Assembly (NCBI GenBank): GCA_035489755.1
Contig: DATGZK010000029.1
Location: 58,001-122,000, forward strand
DNA from: UBA9160 sp035489755
GTDB lineage: Bacteria; Myxococcota_A; UBA9160
DNA: 64,000 nt
Direction: 5' to 3'
Positions within the stretch are counted from its first letter, which is position 1. Each line of letters opens with the position of its first letter. Under the pieces are notes generated by a model. That model had not been told where the DNA came from. It saw only the letters and a program-made list of their open reading frames with translations, and did no database searches. A program made the position numbers and the translations under genes. Below are positions 51,386 to 61,272 of this stretch, piece by piece.

Positions 51386-53119
51386 CTACGGAGCGGATCC
51401 GAAGGGAATGAGCGCCCCCACGTAACCTGGCGCAAGAGGCTCCACACGGGCGTGGTAGGTCCGTGCGAGCGCTTCGAGTTCCGGCCGGCCCGAGTCGTGG
51501 GCGAGCGAGTCGTCGGCGAGCAACAGGAGGGGCTGGCTCCGGCTTGCGACCCTCGCCTTGAGCTCGTTCCCGCGTACCAGGGCCCGGGGCCATGCATCGC
51601 CCCGTTCGAGCGCGAACGGAATATAGTTGCTGGTGAGCTCGCTACCGGTTTCGCTCACCACGGTGATGGTGCGGCCGAGGTAAAAGGGCAGCGAGGTCGG
51701 GAAGCATCGCACGCATACGATCTCGGCCCCGGCCGCCCTGGAATCGACTGCCATGGCCAAGCACCGCGCCGACCGTCGCTCGGCCACCCGCATCCAAGGT
51801 CCGAACCCGACGATTACCAATATCAGCGGCAAGGCGGTGAAGGCTGCCAATGCCAGCCGCGCGCTTTGGGTTCTCCAGGCACCCATCGCAAGGACTGCCA
51901 GCAGAAAGAGCGCACCTGCGACGAAGAGCCATCGCTGTGTGAGTTCCTCCACCACCATGGCGTCGAGCGGGACTGCATGATGGCGGAGCCCAGGCAGAAG
52001 GACGACGAGTGCCAAAGCCGCTGCCAATCCCGCGCAGAAGATTCCCAGGACAAGGCTGGTGCGCCGAACCACGGCTGGGCTCGCTCCGAGGGAGCGCTCA
52101 TTGGGCACGGAGTCGAAGCACTGAGAGGCCAGCAGCGCGACGGGCGCGGCCACGATGAGGAGGTAGCCCGGCAGCTTGGAGTGAGAGAGGGAGAAGAAGA
52201 CGAGGGTCACGGCGATCCACAGGAGACAGAGGCGCTCGAGGCCCTCCAGCCGAGCGTACGCCCGCCAAGCTCTCGAGAGCGGATCCAGAAGAAATATGCT
52301 CCAGGGAAAGAAACCCGCCACGAGAACCGCTGGGTAGAAGTACAGGGGCTGGTTGCGGTTAAACGTGTCGGTCGTGTACCGAAGGATCGATTCCTGGACG
52401 ACGCCGTAGTACGGGAAATCAGGGAAGCGGTAGGAGACACCCACGAACCAAGGGAGGACGATCGCGCTGAAGATCAGCAGATTGAGCGGCGCGAAAAGTC
52501 GCCGCAGCGCATCGCGTCGCCCCTCGAGAAGGAAGAACGTCGTCAGCACCAGAGCCGGCTCGACGAAGCCCACGGGTCCCTTGACCAGCGTCCCAAGCCC
52601 GGCCGCGACCGCGCCAGCCGCGTGCCAGCGCCAGCGCACAAGCCCGGGAAGCCTCTCGGCGCAAAATCCGGCCAGGACAGCGGCGGTGACAAAAAACGTG
52701 AGCGCCATGTCGAAGATCACGAGTCGTGAGTACATGATGTACAGCGGGCTCGTGGCGACCATGATCACGGCCGTGGCGGCACGTGCAGTCGTGTACTCGC
52801 GCTTACAGATGGCGAAAACGAGGCCAAGGGTCGCAAGCCCGAACAGAGCAGAAGGCAGCCGCGCTGCCCACTCGGAGTTACCAAGAAGGACCATCGAGCG
52901 CCCCACCAACTTGAAATACAGAGCGGGTTTGTCCAGATAGGGAATGCCGTCCAGGGTTGGAATCAGCCAGGAGCCGGACGCCTCCATCTCCCGGGCTATC
53001 TCCGCGTTTCGGCCCTCGTCCGGCTGGACAAGGGGGTATCCGCCCAGGCGCCACAGCAACGCCAGGCCGCTGACGACGACGGCTGCGATCCACCAGAGCT
53101 TTTGGGCGCGCGTCGCCAT
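51386..53119 (-). CDS. ArnT/PMT-like (GT39/GT83) membrane glycosyltransferase
   Basis: 577 residues, about eleven helices. LVQPDEGRNAEIAREM in the first periplasmic loop is the catalytic acidic motif of ArnT-like enzymes. YLDKPALYFKLVG, SRLVIFDMALTF, GTLVKGPVGFVEP and HSKLPGYLLIVAAP follow in the expected order, with a C-terminal periplasmic domain. It moves a sugar from an undecaprenyl- or dolichyl-type phosphate carrier to lipid A or protein. The donor is unknown, since no arn genes are near. Confidence 0.88.
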   Translation of the reverse strand: MATRAQKLWWIAAVVVSGLALLWRLGGYPLVQPDEGRNAEIAREMEASGSWLIPTLDGIPYLDKPALYFKLVGRSMVLLGNSEWAARLPSALFGLATLGLVFAICKREYTTARAATAVIMVATSPLYIMYSRLVIFDMALTFFVTAAVLAGFCAERLPGLVRWRWHAAGAVAAGLGTLVKGPVGFVEPALVLTTFFLLEGRRDALRRLFAPLNLLIFSAIVLPWFVGVSYRFPDFPYYGVVQESILRYTTDTFNRNQPLYFYPAVLVAGFFPWSIFLLDPLSRAWRAYARLEGLERLCLLWIAVTLVFFSLSHSKLPGYLLIVAAPVALLASQCFDSVPNERSLGASPAVVRRTSLVLGIFCAGLAAALALVVLLPGLRHHAVPLDAMVVEELTQRWLFVAGALFLLAVLAMGAWRTQSARLALAAFTALPLILVIVGFGPWMRVAERRSARCLAMAVDSRAAGAEIVCVRCFPTSLPFYLGRTITVVSETGSELTSNYIPFALERGDAWPRALVRGNELKARVASRSQPLLLLADDSLAHDSGRPELEALARTYHARVEPLAPGYVGALIPFGSAP

Positions 53120-53883
53120 GGCTCGGTTCCGATGTCTCGCCGATTGTGGAGCTATGGTAAAGCCCCGCTGAAGAGCCTGCGTCCTGTCCCCGCTCGTATT
53201 GCTGAGGGGACGGCAGGACAGGGGTCGTGTGTTTCTGCAGGCGACCTTGTGCAGAGCGATTGCGGCCAGGACGATGGCTCGGTGTCATCGCTTGTCTGAG
53301 CACCACGCCACCATACGCTAGATTGCGATTGCCTTCGCTACTGATCTTCTACGGTCGTTTTCCCCGAATTTCCCATTGTTGAATCCCTTTTGAGGTCCTA
53401 CGCCTCCCGCTCTTCATGCGGTGGTGGGAATGAAGAGAATACGCAGCCCCCGGCCCGCCCCGCGGACGGCGTCGGCGACGCGATCACAACTGCTCCGAGA
53501 GCCCTGTCCCTGCACTCCGGACCCTTTCGGCCTTCATTCTTAGTCCGCCCATCACGGCCAAGACCTGCGATCGGGAACAGGGAATCCAGCAATTTCGGGC
53601 GCGACATGCCCGATCGGCCCGAGTAATCTCCACGGCGCCGACAGGACGATTTCGCCGTAAAGACGATCTTTCCCGTGGCCTGCGGTCCCGCGCTGGATGG
53701 CGAAGGCTCGGCGTCATCGGCTAAAGAGATCGAACCATCGCTAGTCGATCGAGGCTCTTATGACACGTTCAACAATGATCCGCGCGACATTGGCTCTCTG
53801 CTGTTCGGGAGTGTCGCTGAGCAGCGCTGAGTCACCGTCGCTCGGCGGCAACTTCCGTCGCGCGCCGTCCTAGAGCGCTTGCC
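53120..53883. other. Intergenic region, no gene recognised
   Basis: 764 bases between divergent genes. Contains a short inverted repeat around CCTGTCC and GGACAGG (about 53185-53222). Reading frames are short and unlike proteins. Probably regulatory plus decayed sequence. Confidence 0.5.
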
Positions 53884-55119
53884 ATGCGAACTGGCCGCGT
53901 CGCGGCGCTCCTGCTGCCCCCGACCGCAACGCCGGACGCAACCCGCCTCATCGCGGCACGCACAACGCGTGCGTTCGCCGACGGTCTCGTAAGCGTGCTG
54001 CTCCCCGCGTACCTCTCGGCCCTTGGTTACACCGCCGTGCAGATCGGCGGGATCGTGACGGCGACGCTGCTCGGCTCGGCCGCGTTCACGCTCGGCCTCG
54101 GCCTCCTCGCGCACCGGTGGCCGGCCCGGGCGCTCCTCCTCAGCGCGTGCGCGCTCATGCTCGGCACGGGGCTCGGCTTCGCCGCGGTGCGGGACCTCCT
54201 TCCGCTCCTCATCTTGGCGTTCGTGGGCACGCTCAACCCGAGCGCGGGCGACGTGAGCGTGTTCCTACCCCTCGAGCAGTCGCTCCTTGCGTCGCAAGTC
54301 GAGCCAGAGGATCGCGCAGCGCTCTACGCGCGATACAACGTGGCCGCCGCCGGATCGGCCTCGCTGGGCGCGCTCGCGAGCGCATTCCCGGAGCCGCTCG
54401 CGCGCGCGACGGGGCTCGCGCTCGCCGACGCCATGCGCCTCGCATTTCTCGTGTACGCGTCTGCGGCGATCGGCGCCGCCTTCCTCTACGCGGGCCTACG
54501 CTCCGCCGGCGTGCCGACCGCCGACGCGCCGCGCGTGCCGCTCGCGCGCTCGCGGGGCATCATCCTCCGGCTCTCGGCGCTCTTCACACTCGATTCGTTC
54601 GGCGGGGGCTTCGTGGTGCAGTCGATCCTCGCGCTCTGGCTCTTCCAGCGCTTCTCCTTCTCGCTCACGGACGCCGCAGGCTTCTTCTTCGCAGCGACCT
54701 TGCTTTCGGGTGTTTCGCAGCTCATGTCGCCTCTGCTCGCGCGGCGGATCGGGCTCGTGCCGACCATGGCGTTCACGCACATCCCGGCCAACCTGTTCCT
54801 CGTGATCGCGCCGTTCATGCCGACCGCACCGTTAGCCGTTGCGTTCCTGCTGCTGCGCATGACGCTCTCGTCCATGGACGTGCCGGCGCGGCAAGCCTTC
54901 GTCATGTCCGTCGTGCCGCCCGAGGAACGGGCGGCGGCGGCGTCGGTCACGAACGTACCGCGCAGCCTCGGGGGCGGCCTCGCGCCGCTGCTCTCCGGGG
55001 GGCTCCTCGCCGCGAGTTCGTTCGGCTGGCCGCTCGTCATCGGCGGCATGCTGAAGATCACCTACGACCTACTTCTCCTGCGCGGCTATCGACACCACGT
55101 AGCTTCGCGCCCAGGCTAG
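53884..55119 (+). CDS. Major facilitator superfamily transporter
   Basis: 411 residues, about twelve helices. RAFADGLVSVLLPAYLSALG, HRWPARALLLSACALMLGTG, a central loop with RSRGIILRLSALF-like LARSRGIILRL, FTLDSFGGGFVVQSILALWL and MPTAPLAVAFLLLRMTLSSM. Drug-efflux-like. Substrate unknown. Codons are markedly GC-rich and it stands alone. Confidence 0.88.
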   Translation: MRTGRVAALLLPPTATPDATRLIAARTTRAFADGLVSVLLPAYLSALGYTAVQIGGIVTATLLGSAAFTLGLGLLAHRWPARALLLSACALMLGTGLGFAAVRDLLPLLILAFVGTLNPSAGDVSVFLPLEQSLLASQVEPEDRAALYARYNVAAAGSASLGALASAFPEPLARATGLALADAMRLAFLVYASAAIGAAFLYAGLRSAGVPTADAPRVPLARSRGIILRLSALFTLDSFGGGFVVQSILALWLFQRFSFSLTDAAGFFFAATLLSGVSQLMSPLLARRIGLVPTMAFTHIPANLFLVIAPFMPTAPLAVAFLLLRMTLSSMDVPARQAFVMSVVPPEERAAAASVTNVPRSLGGGLAPLLSGGLLAASSFGWPLVIGGMLKITYDLLLLRGYRHHVASRPG

Positions 55120-55280
55120 GCGGATTCAGGCTCGGGTGCGGGCAACTCACGCCCTTCGGACGGCTGTGCCTTCCAGAAATCCATCCTTCACGAGTCAAGC
55201 GCGCCCTCCACCGGAACCCGGACGCTGCAGAGCCGACAGGGCCAGCTGTTTGGAAGGCGACGATCCGCTTCGGATGAGGC

Positions 55281-56138
55281 TCAGCCGCCTGAGGGCGCTG
55301 GACCGAAGGAGACCCACTGCTCTTGTGCCATCGACGCTATCAGCCGACCGTCACGAGCGTGGAGCGTACGGCGAGTCCAGGCGCGGCCCGCGTGGGCGAC
55401 GTCGGAGACCGTGGTGAGGAGCCGCCAGTCGTGCCACGGGTCGTCGCGGTGGATCCAGAGCATTTGATCCAGACTCGTGTAGCCGGTCGGCTCGAAGTGT
55501 GCGCCGAGTCGGCGTGCGACGGCCATGTGGGAGTGCATGTCGGCAAGGAAGGCCAGCGCTGCCGCCTGGAGTGCAGGGTCTTCGGGGAGCGGAGCGCGTG
55601 GACGCACCCAGCCTCGGTAGAGCGAGACCTCCCGGGCTCCTTCTGCTCGCCACGGCGCTCCGCCGACGAAGCGCCACTCGAGTGCACCTCCGATCGGGCC
55701 CGGCTTCTCTAGGTCCCATCCTTCTTCCCGCGCGATCTCCTCCTCACTCGGTAGCTCTTCAGGGGCAGGCAGCGGCGGACCCTGTGCCGGTTCCTGATAC
55801 TCGAAGCCGCGGGCGGGCGCGGCGAAGCTCGCGACCAGCTCGCAGCAGATGCGCTCGCCGTCCCGCACCTCCACGCGCCGGTGCGCGAAGCGGCGGCCGT
55901 CGCGCACGCGCGAGACCACGAGCTCGACCGCCCGCTCCGTGGGTACGGGCCGCAGGAAGTAGACGTGGAGCGAGTGGAGCGAGAACTCGCAGCTGCGCGC
56001 GGCCGCGAGCGTTGCGCAGCCGAGGGTTACGCCGCCGAAGCCGGGCAGACGCACGCGGAAGACACCGTCGCCGATGGGCTCGCTTTGAATCAGTTCTGCG
56101 AGTGGCTGCGAGAAGGAGGGCGTAACGGCGCGGATCAC
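55281..56138 (-). CDS. Acyl-CoA thioesterase II-like (double hotdog) protein
   Basis: 285 residues. Hotdog-type halves: SEPIGDGVFRVRLPGFGGVT, SLHSLHVYFLRPV, VVSRVRDGRRFAHRRVEV in the first, and LAFLADMHSHMAVARRLGA, TSLDQMLWIHRDD, HDWRLLTTVSDVAHAGRAW in the second, close to TesB. Hydrolyses acyl-CoAs; chain length unknown. Confidence 0.87.
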   Translation of the reverse strand: MIRAVTPSFSQPLAELIQSEPIGDGVFRVRLPGFGGVTLGCATLAAARSCEFSLHSLHVYFLRPVPTERAVELVVSRVRDGRRFAHRRVEVRDGERICCELVASFAAPARGFEYQEPAQGPPLPAPEELPSEEEIAREEGWDLEKPGPIGGALEWRFVGGAPWRAEGAREVSLYRGWVRPRAPLPEDPALQAAALAFLADMHSHMAVARRLGAHFEPTGYTSLDQMLWIHRDDPWHDWRLLTTVSDVAHAGRAWTRRTLHARDGRLIASMAQEQWVSFGPAPSGG

Positions 56139-57398
56139 GTCGACTCCATTTCCGGGGCGTCGTCAGCGATAGCGTCTGCACCCATGAGGAAGCTCAGGTA
56201 CTCGTGCGGTCCAGGAACCACCACTTGCCTCCCGCAAGCGCCGTCGTGAAACAGCCCATCCTCGCCCGCCGCTCGCCTGCGAGGCAGGGGGAAGGCGAGC
56301 GGTCTTCCGCACACCCGGCTCTGGGCGGCTTTTAGGCGCCATGCGAGAAGCAGAGGGGGACCCGTCTGGATCCTGACCGGCGCGGTTGGGTTCTCGCAAT
56401 GCGGCGAGCCGAGCGAGACGTCCCCCGAGCGGGGTCCGACCCACGCTTACGCCTCGTCATGACGTGAGCCTAGCGTAATGCTCGAGGACCCAGTCTCTGC
56501 AGGGCCTACAAAATCGCCGCGTGGGCGAGGCGGACCACAGCTGCGGTTTGTGCGAGAGATCTCTCGGCGCGCCCGCTTGTCAGTCCGAGCTACGGGACCG
56601 GTTTGCGGCTTGTTTCGTTTACCGGAGGGAAGGTGAACAGCAAATCCCTCGCATCGCGACCGGCGCCCAATCGCGAGCTCTTGATGAAGGCACAGAGGGC
56701 ATGGGCTTTACCGTGATACCAACTGCAAGGCATCTGCGGCGCTCTACGCGGGCGGAACAATGGCGACGGCTGACTCGATCGCTGCAAGCTACTTCTCACA
56801 AGAGAACGCCAGGCGGAGCTGAAGCGGATCTACGAGGAGCCGCCGTACCCGCGCGGTCAGTAGTCGCCGCCGCTACAGCCGAGTTGTCCCAGCGGAGTGC
56901 CCCGGTCCATTTGGACCCCTCTTTGCGAAAGGTGACTCAAACACAGGCGCGAGTCAGGCGCAAAGCAAAACACACTGAAATGCGTTTAGCACTTCCGCGG
57001 AGTTAGCGGTGGAGGCGGCGGGAATCGAACCTTCCGCCAAATCGCGTAAGTCCGCGACACACAAAGCGTTCACGTCGCTGCAATCTTGTCGATGGTTTGT
57101 CGCTGACGGTCACCGAAAGACACTGAAAGTCGAACCCGGGAACGGCAGGGAAACGTCTCACTGAGTCTACGGACTTGGTAGATAGGAGATGCGGCTCCTA
57201 GGTAGCTCCAGAGACCTGGCCGCTTGCGCGGGGCCGGACCGTCGCGAGCTATGGCGGCTGCGGCACGGCGCAGGGGTCGAGATGCCTCACACGCGCGGTT
57301 CTTCCTCTTACTTACTCCGATAGCCGCCGCTACACGGACGCACCGATTCGCGGCGAGCGACGGCATTTCGACGCTTCCGCCGAAAAGAAAGAGAAGCA
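56139..57398. other. Long gene-poor stretch with decayed coding fragments and a tmRNA-end fragment
   Basis: 1260 bases without an intact gene. Around 56760-56860 short frames such as AELKRIYEEPPYPRGQ end at a stop and look like remnants of a coding sequence broken by frameshifts. At 57008-57031 a fragment of a tmRNA or tRNA 3' end occurs (separate entry). Base composition is less GC-biased than in the left part. It probably marks the edge of an integrated element. Confidence 0.5.
57008..57031 (-). other. Probable attachment-site fragment: 3' end of ssrA (tmRNA)
   Basis: On the minus strand the sequence reads GGTTCGATTCCCGCC then GCCTCCACC, the T-loop, 3' T-stem and acceptor end of a tmRNA. 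The 5' side of the T-stem does not pair (GGAAGG in place of a GCGGG-type arm), and no tmRNA body lies upstream. Recombinases that use ssrA leave just such a 3' copy at the far end of the island. The island would extend to higher coordinates. Confidence 0.5.
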
Positions 57399-57899
57399 TC
57401 ATCCAACAGTACTGGAATGCGTTTCCTCCGATCGAGTCGGTACGCTGATCATAGGTGGGTTCGGAGTACGAAGATGCGGCAATCGGCTCCTTCCTGGTGC
57501 CATGGTCTGCGCGTCCTTGCGGCTGAGAAGCGATCGCGCTCGACGAAAAAGCTCGCCTTCTTCGCCGTCTATGTGAAGTTCGACGTTGTCCTTGAGCGTT
57601 TTGACCGCCGCCATCCATTCCTCAGTGTCCGGCGCAACAGCGCCGAGCGCATCGAGGAGATAAAGACCAATCGCATGGTCCTCCCGAGCCCATCCAACGA
57701 GTTCGCTCATCTCTGGGCTATCGCTGAGCGCGCCATAGAAGATGCGTTCCTCCGCTTCGGAGTCCGAAAGGAAGTCGTGTCTCAAGCAGTCGTAGAGCTC
57801 GCTGCGGGAATTTGTCGCTCTCCCCGCAGTCGCCTCCATACGCGCCAAGAGATCTTTAATGTGCGAGTGCTCAGCCTTCAGTACGTCGAAGACGAGCAT
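57399..57899 (-). CDS. Hemerythrin-like HHE-domain protein
   Basis: 166 residues from ATG 57899. Four-helix bundle with AEHSHIKDLLARMEA, LRHDFLSDSEAEERIFYGAL, GWAREDHAIGLYLLDAL and VELHIDGEEGELFRRARSLL giving the His/Glu ligand set of HHE domains for a di-iron or similar site. Likely senses or binds O2, NO or ROS. The last about 35 residues are Arg/Ser/Pro-rich and unlike the family, so the true end may be diverged. Confidence 0.8.
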   Translation of the reverse strand: MLVFDVLKAEHSHIKDLLARMEATAGRATNSRSELYDCLRHDFLSDSEAEERIFYGALSDSPEMSELVGWAREDHAIGLYLLDALGAVAPDTEEWMAAVKTLKDNVELHIDGEEGELFRRARSLLSRKDAQTMAPGRSRLPHLRTPNPPMISVPTRSEETHSSTVG

Positions 57900-58165
57900 G
57901 TGTGTCCCTCCCTCTCGTGGCGGCGATCGATCGCCGCGCAGGGAACGAAACGCTGTCAGATTCAAGAAGCGTGCCACCGCGAACCGGCACGGGGAATGCT
58001 CGCGGTGCTCGAGACGAAGCAATTTCTGCGGTGCGGATGTTCTCCGAGGCGTCACGTGGGTAACAATCCTCGGATCCAGGTAAATGGGCCACTGAGACTA
58101 AGAATTCGCAGGGCGCCAGGGCAGATCGAACCATTCCACCGCCGCGCCCCGGTTCCGCGCTATGT

Positions 58166-58258
58166 CTACAGTTCGCCGCCGAATCCGAACAAGACGACCA
58201 TCGCGGTCATCAGCGAGACCGAGAGCATCAGCAACTCAAGCGGGTGATCCGTCAGCAT
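58166..58258 (-). CDS. Possible 30-residue single-pass membrane peptide
   Basis: MLTDHPLELLMLSVSLMTAM then VVLFGFGGEL, one hydrophobic helix flanked by acidic residues, with AAGGTG five bases before the ATG. Small hydrophobic proteins of this type occur as regulators or as toxins. There is no homologue that I recognise. It lies between the hemerythrin and lipoprotein genes. Confidence 0.35.
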   Translation of the reverse strand: MLTDHPLELLMLSVSLMTAMVVLFGFGGEL

Positions 58259-58337
58259 CTCACACCTTCGGCCGGTCCGGGAAGTCGCCTCCGCTACACC
58301 GTGCGCCACGCACTCGACGCACGTGTCTCGGAGGTCT

Positions 58338-58832
58338 TTAGTCGCTGGCATGCTGGTTGGCTTCTACCCTGCGAAACACTTCGTAGAAGCCAAGTGTTCG
58401 GATGGGCATTTTCATTAGGTCGCCCTCGAACAAGATTCTGCGTGGCACCGTTTCTCCGGTGACCGGATCCATGCACTCGATTTCCACGAAGTCCTTCCCC
58501 GAGTTCACCAGGCGGTAGGGCATCCAGCTCGCATGCCCATCCACTTCGGAGCGCACCTTTCCGACCTCGTAGTGGATCGTTCGCTCGCCGAAGAAGCCCG
58601 GGCCAGACAAAATCTCACGTTGTTTCTCCGTGAGACTTGTCTTTTCAACCTCTAGTAGTGTCAAATGTTTATCTGAACGCCAAGTGCCAAGAAGTGGCAG
58701 GGGGGTTAGAGCCGGAGTCCGGCACCCAAGTAGAATGAGAACCCCAGCCCAGGCCAATCGTCTCAGGTCGACTAACCGCGCGGGAATCGGGACCGGGGAG
58801 TAAGGGCGAGCGGCAGTCGGCTTCATGCGCAT
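58338..58832 (-). CDS. Lipoprotein of unknown function
   Basis: 164 residues. N-terminus with basic residues, then LAWAGVLILLGCRT, a good lipobox (LLGC). The mature part, about 125 residues, contains LLGTWRSDKHLTLLEVEKTS, KQREILSGPGFFGERTIHYE and LVNSGKDFVEIECMDPVTGE, a lipocalin- or calycin-like beta pattern of the kind seen in proteins that begin with a G-T-W motif. Function unknown. Confidence 0.75.
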   Translation of the reverse strand: MRMKPTAARPYSPVPIPARLVDLRRLAWAGVLILLGCRTPALTPLPLLGTWRSDKHLTLLEVEKTSLTEKQREILSGPGFFGERTIHYEVGKVRSEVDGHASWMPYRLVNSGKDFVEIECMDPVTGETVPRRILFEGDLMKMPIRTLGFYEVFRRVEANQHASD

Positions 58833-59568
58833 CTTCGCGGCCTCCTCTAGCGACGTCCGTCCTTAGCCGAGTGTGAGTGCCGCACTTGAGCCCGCCAGTG
58901 ACGTTTCAGCCGGCGGGCTGGGAGCGGGGCGCCGCAGTCGGCCCGAAGCTGTGCATCGCTGTCTTCGGAGCGCCCTGCGCGCCGCTTGCCGCTCGCGCCC
59001 CGCCCCTCGCGCCAGCGCGGGCACCGGGCCTCGGTCTGCCGGCGGGAAGCGTCATCCGGTACATGACGGAGGACGCTAAGAAAGGCGTTCGGATGGAACA
59101 GAAGGCGCAGGACGAATTGCACAGCATCGAAGAGCGGAGCGAGACCCACCCATCAGTTGAGTTGGAAGAGTACCGGCACCAAGTGGAACGGCGGCTTGAG
59201 TTGATCGAGTTCCGCTACTTCTTGCCAATGCCAGCATCAACCAACGAGTCCACGCAAACGAGAGTGTCGAATAAGATCCTTTTCTAGATAAGGCCGCACG
59301 TCTTTAAGGCCGCGCAGCCTCGGCGGCGCCAGCGTCTCGCAGAACAGTCGAGACGCAACGACAGTGCAACCGGCCTCAGAACTGCACGCCGTACCTGGAA
59401 AAGTGACAGCTGAACGCGCGTTCAGAAGACGCCGCGAGGCTACCGGATCAAGGGTCTTCTAGCTCGTTATCCGAGCGAGACACCTCGCGCACTGCGGCGT
59501 CGGACGGCGAGGCCAACGATGGCCCGTTGACCGGCGTTGCGGCCGATCGGCGGCGATGACGATGCGAC
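58833..59568. other. Intergenic region with one doubtful ORF
   Basis: 736 bases. A plus-strand frame at 59063-59287 (MTEDAKKGVRMEQKAQDELH then EEYRHQVERRLELIEFRYF) encodes 74 charged helical residues and could be a small protein, but lacks a ribosome site. Nothing else seen. Confidence 0.4.
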
Positions 59569-60399
59569 TTAGTCCGCCGAACGGTGCCGGCGCCGAGCCG
59601 CCACGGCCATGATGCCCAGGCCGGTGCCGAGCAGGGTCCATTCACTGGGCTCCGGAACCGAGTTGACCGTCCACGCGGTGATCGACTGATCGGACGCGCC
59701 ACCGCCGGTCGCCGCGCTCAGCCCGACCGTCATGGTCGGACCGAAGCGGGCAGACAGATCGAAGATCGCGTTCGCGGTTCTGGTGAACGAACCAGAACCG
59801 CCAGAGGTCGTGTAATTAAGCGCGATGTTTTGGGAAATGTTGTGAGTTGTCGGGTCGTAGGACACCGTTTCGGTTCCGGTGATCGTGCTTGCGGTGGAAA
59901 GGTCGATCGGCCCGCTGACAGGTTGTGAGTTGGTAAACGCATCGCCGTTCGCGTCCGTGTTCTGAACGATGCCATACGTGTTCCAGAACGTCTGCAGCTC
60001 GGCGGCTACCGCTCCGCCCGCGGTGGTATTGTTGGGCAGGTCAATGCCCAGATTTCCCCCGGCGCTGCCGAGCGCGCCAGTCCCGACATTCTGGAACACC
60101 AGCGCGACTCCGTCCGCGTTCCCAACCCCGCTGACATTCGTCAGATTGACGCTGAACGTGGTCGAGAACGCGCTGCCGGTAGACACCGGAGCCGTAAGCC
60201 ACGCCGCGCCGACCGTGCCGATGCTCGACGGGGTAAGCAGGACATTCCCGGCGTTACTGCCGCTGGTCGGAATCTGGGCCGAGCCAGTGAGGTTCAAGTC
60301 GAGTCCGTCGAACGTCACCGCAGCCGCGATACCAGGACTGGCACACAGAGCAGCGGTCGCTGCCAAGGCAGCGAGTCGTCTCAGGTTAGGCATATTCAC
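59569..60399 (-). CDS. PEP-CTERM protein with L-type (legume-like) lectin domain
   Basis: 276 residues. Signal peptide (LAALAATAALCASPGIAAA). The mature domain has the lectin pattern: FDGLDLNLTGSAQI, GSAFSTTFSVNLTN, NADGVALVFQNVG (metal/sugar loop Asp), AAELQTFWNTYG, and IVQNTDANGDAF. C-terminal sorting signal VPEPSEWTLLGTGLG, hydrophobic, then AARRRHRSAD. Probably an exported sugar-binding matrix protein, processed by an exosortase encoded elsewhere. Confidence 0.82.
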   Translation of the reverse strand: MNMPNLRRLAALAATAALCASPGIAAAVTFDGLDLNLTGSAQIPTSGSNAGNVLLTPSSIGTVGAAWLTAPVSTGSAFSTTFSVNLTNVSGVGNADGVALVFQNVGTGALGSAGGNLGIDLPNNTTAGGAVAAELQTFWNTYGIVQNTDANGDAFTNSQPVSGPIDLSTASTITGTETVSYDPTTHNISQNIALNYTTSGGSGSFTRTANAIFDLSARFGPTMTVGLSAATGGGASDQSITAWTVNSVPEPSEWTLLGTGLGIMAVAARRRHRSAD

Positions 60400-60630
60400 G
60401 GAATCCTTTTCAGGTACGCATCGTTAAGGAATCCCTTGCGCTGGGGAGTATGAAACGTGGGGTTTTCACCCCCTGGAGGAGAGAGTGGCCGCCGCGAGGC
60501 AAAAGTGTCAGCCAATCGTCGTACACCTGGCCTGAGGTTCGCTTGCCCTGAAAATATGCGTTGGCGGGCGTGGGCGGCTTTTGGCCGGGCTCCCCAGGAC
60601 AATCGGTACGTCTGCAAGGACATCGGATTC

Positions 60631-61272
60631 CTACTCCTCGCGGAGCACGTGGCGGCGTCTGCCGCTCGCGAAAAGACCCGTCATTCCCGCACCGAGCAGG
60701 AAGAGCGTCATGGGCTCGGGCACCACAACGAAGCGCTGATCGACGAACGGCACGGCTGCAAAGACGCCGCTCTTGACCTGCAGGGTCTTTGCGACCGAGA
60801 GCTCGGAGACCGGTCCAAAGGACGCCGACGCAAGCGGGACCGTGCCGACGCCCGCCACGTCGTAGACGACCAGCGTGCCGAGGGGGGCGTTCCCGGGTCC
60901 AGACAAGCTCTCGGCGGCCAATGCCTGCGAGCCCGTCCCGACCGCGATCCCGCTCGAGTAGAGGGAAGCGCCCGTGATCACAGGCGCCGCTGTTGTCACA
61001 TCGTACGAGAGCAAAAGCGTGCCCGTCTCGCCCAGCGTCGCGCTCACCGGCCCACTGATCCGAAAGCCGTCCGCCAACACCTGCACGGCGTAGTCGTCGA
61101 ACATGGGATCCGTGCTTCCGGCGGCGGTGGCCTGGAAATGGTCAAAGGTGAGCGAACCGGTCGAAAATGACGCTCCCCCCACGAGCTGCCCGAGCGTGAG
61201 CGCGAGGGCCGCCGGGGCAAGGCCGAGAGCCAACGTCGCAACGAAGAGGAACCTGCATCCGAAAAGTCGCAT
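60631..61272 (-). CDS. PEP-CTERM sorting-domain protein
   Basis: 213 residues. Signal peptide (LFVATLALGLAPAALA), then a beta-rich domain (GGASFSTGSLTFDHFQATA, ADGFRISGPVSATLGETG, GTLLLSYDVTTAAP) and sorting signal VVPEPMTLFLLGAGMTGLF followed by ASGRRRH. 231 bases separate it from the lectin gene. Role unknown. Confidence 0.83.
   Translation of the reverse strand: MRLFGCRFLFVATLALGLAPAALALTLGQLVGGASFSTGSLTFDHFQATAAGSTDPMFDDYAVQVLADGFRISGPVSATLGETGTLLLSYDVTTAAPVITGASLYSSGIAVGTGSQALAAESLSGPGNAPLGTLVVYDVAGVGTVPLASASFGPVSELSVAKTLQVKSGVFAAVPFVDQRFVVVPEPMTLFLLGAGMTGLFASGRRRHVLREE

Noticed and set aside
51278..52729. Plus-strand open frame of 483 codons
   Set aside because: Antisense of the ArnT-like glycosyltransferase, whose motifs and helices are clear.
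57070..57618. Minus-strand frame of 182 codons overlapping the end of the hemerythrin gene
   Set aside because: Arg/Ser-rich N-terminus is out-of-frame hemerythrin sequence and the rest has no family pattern. The final part runs into the tmRNA-fragment region.
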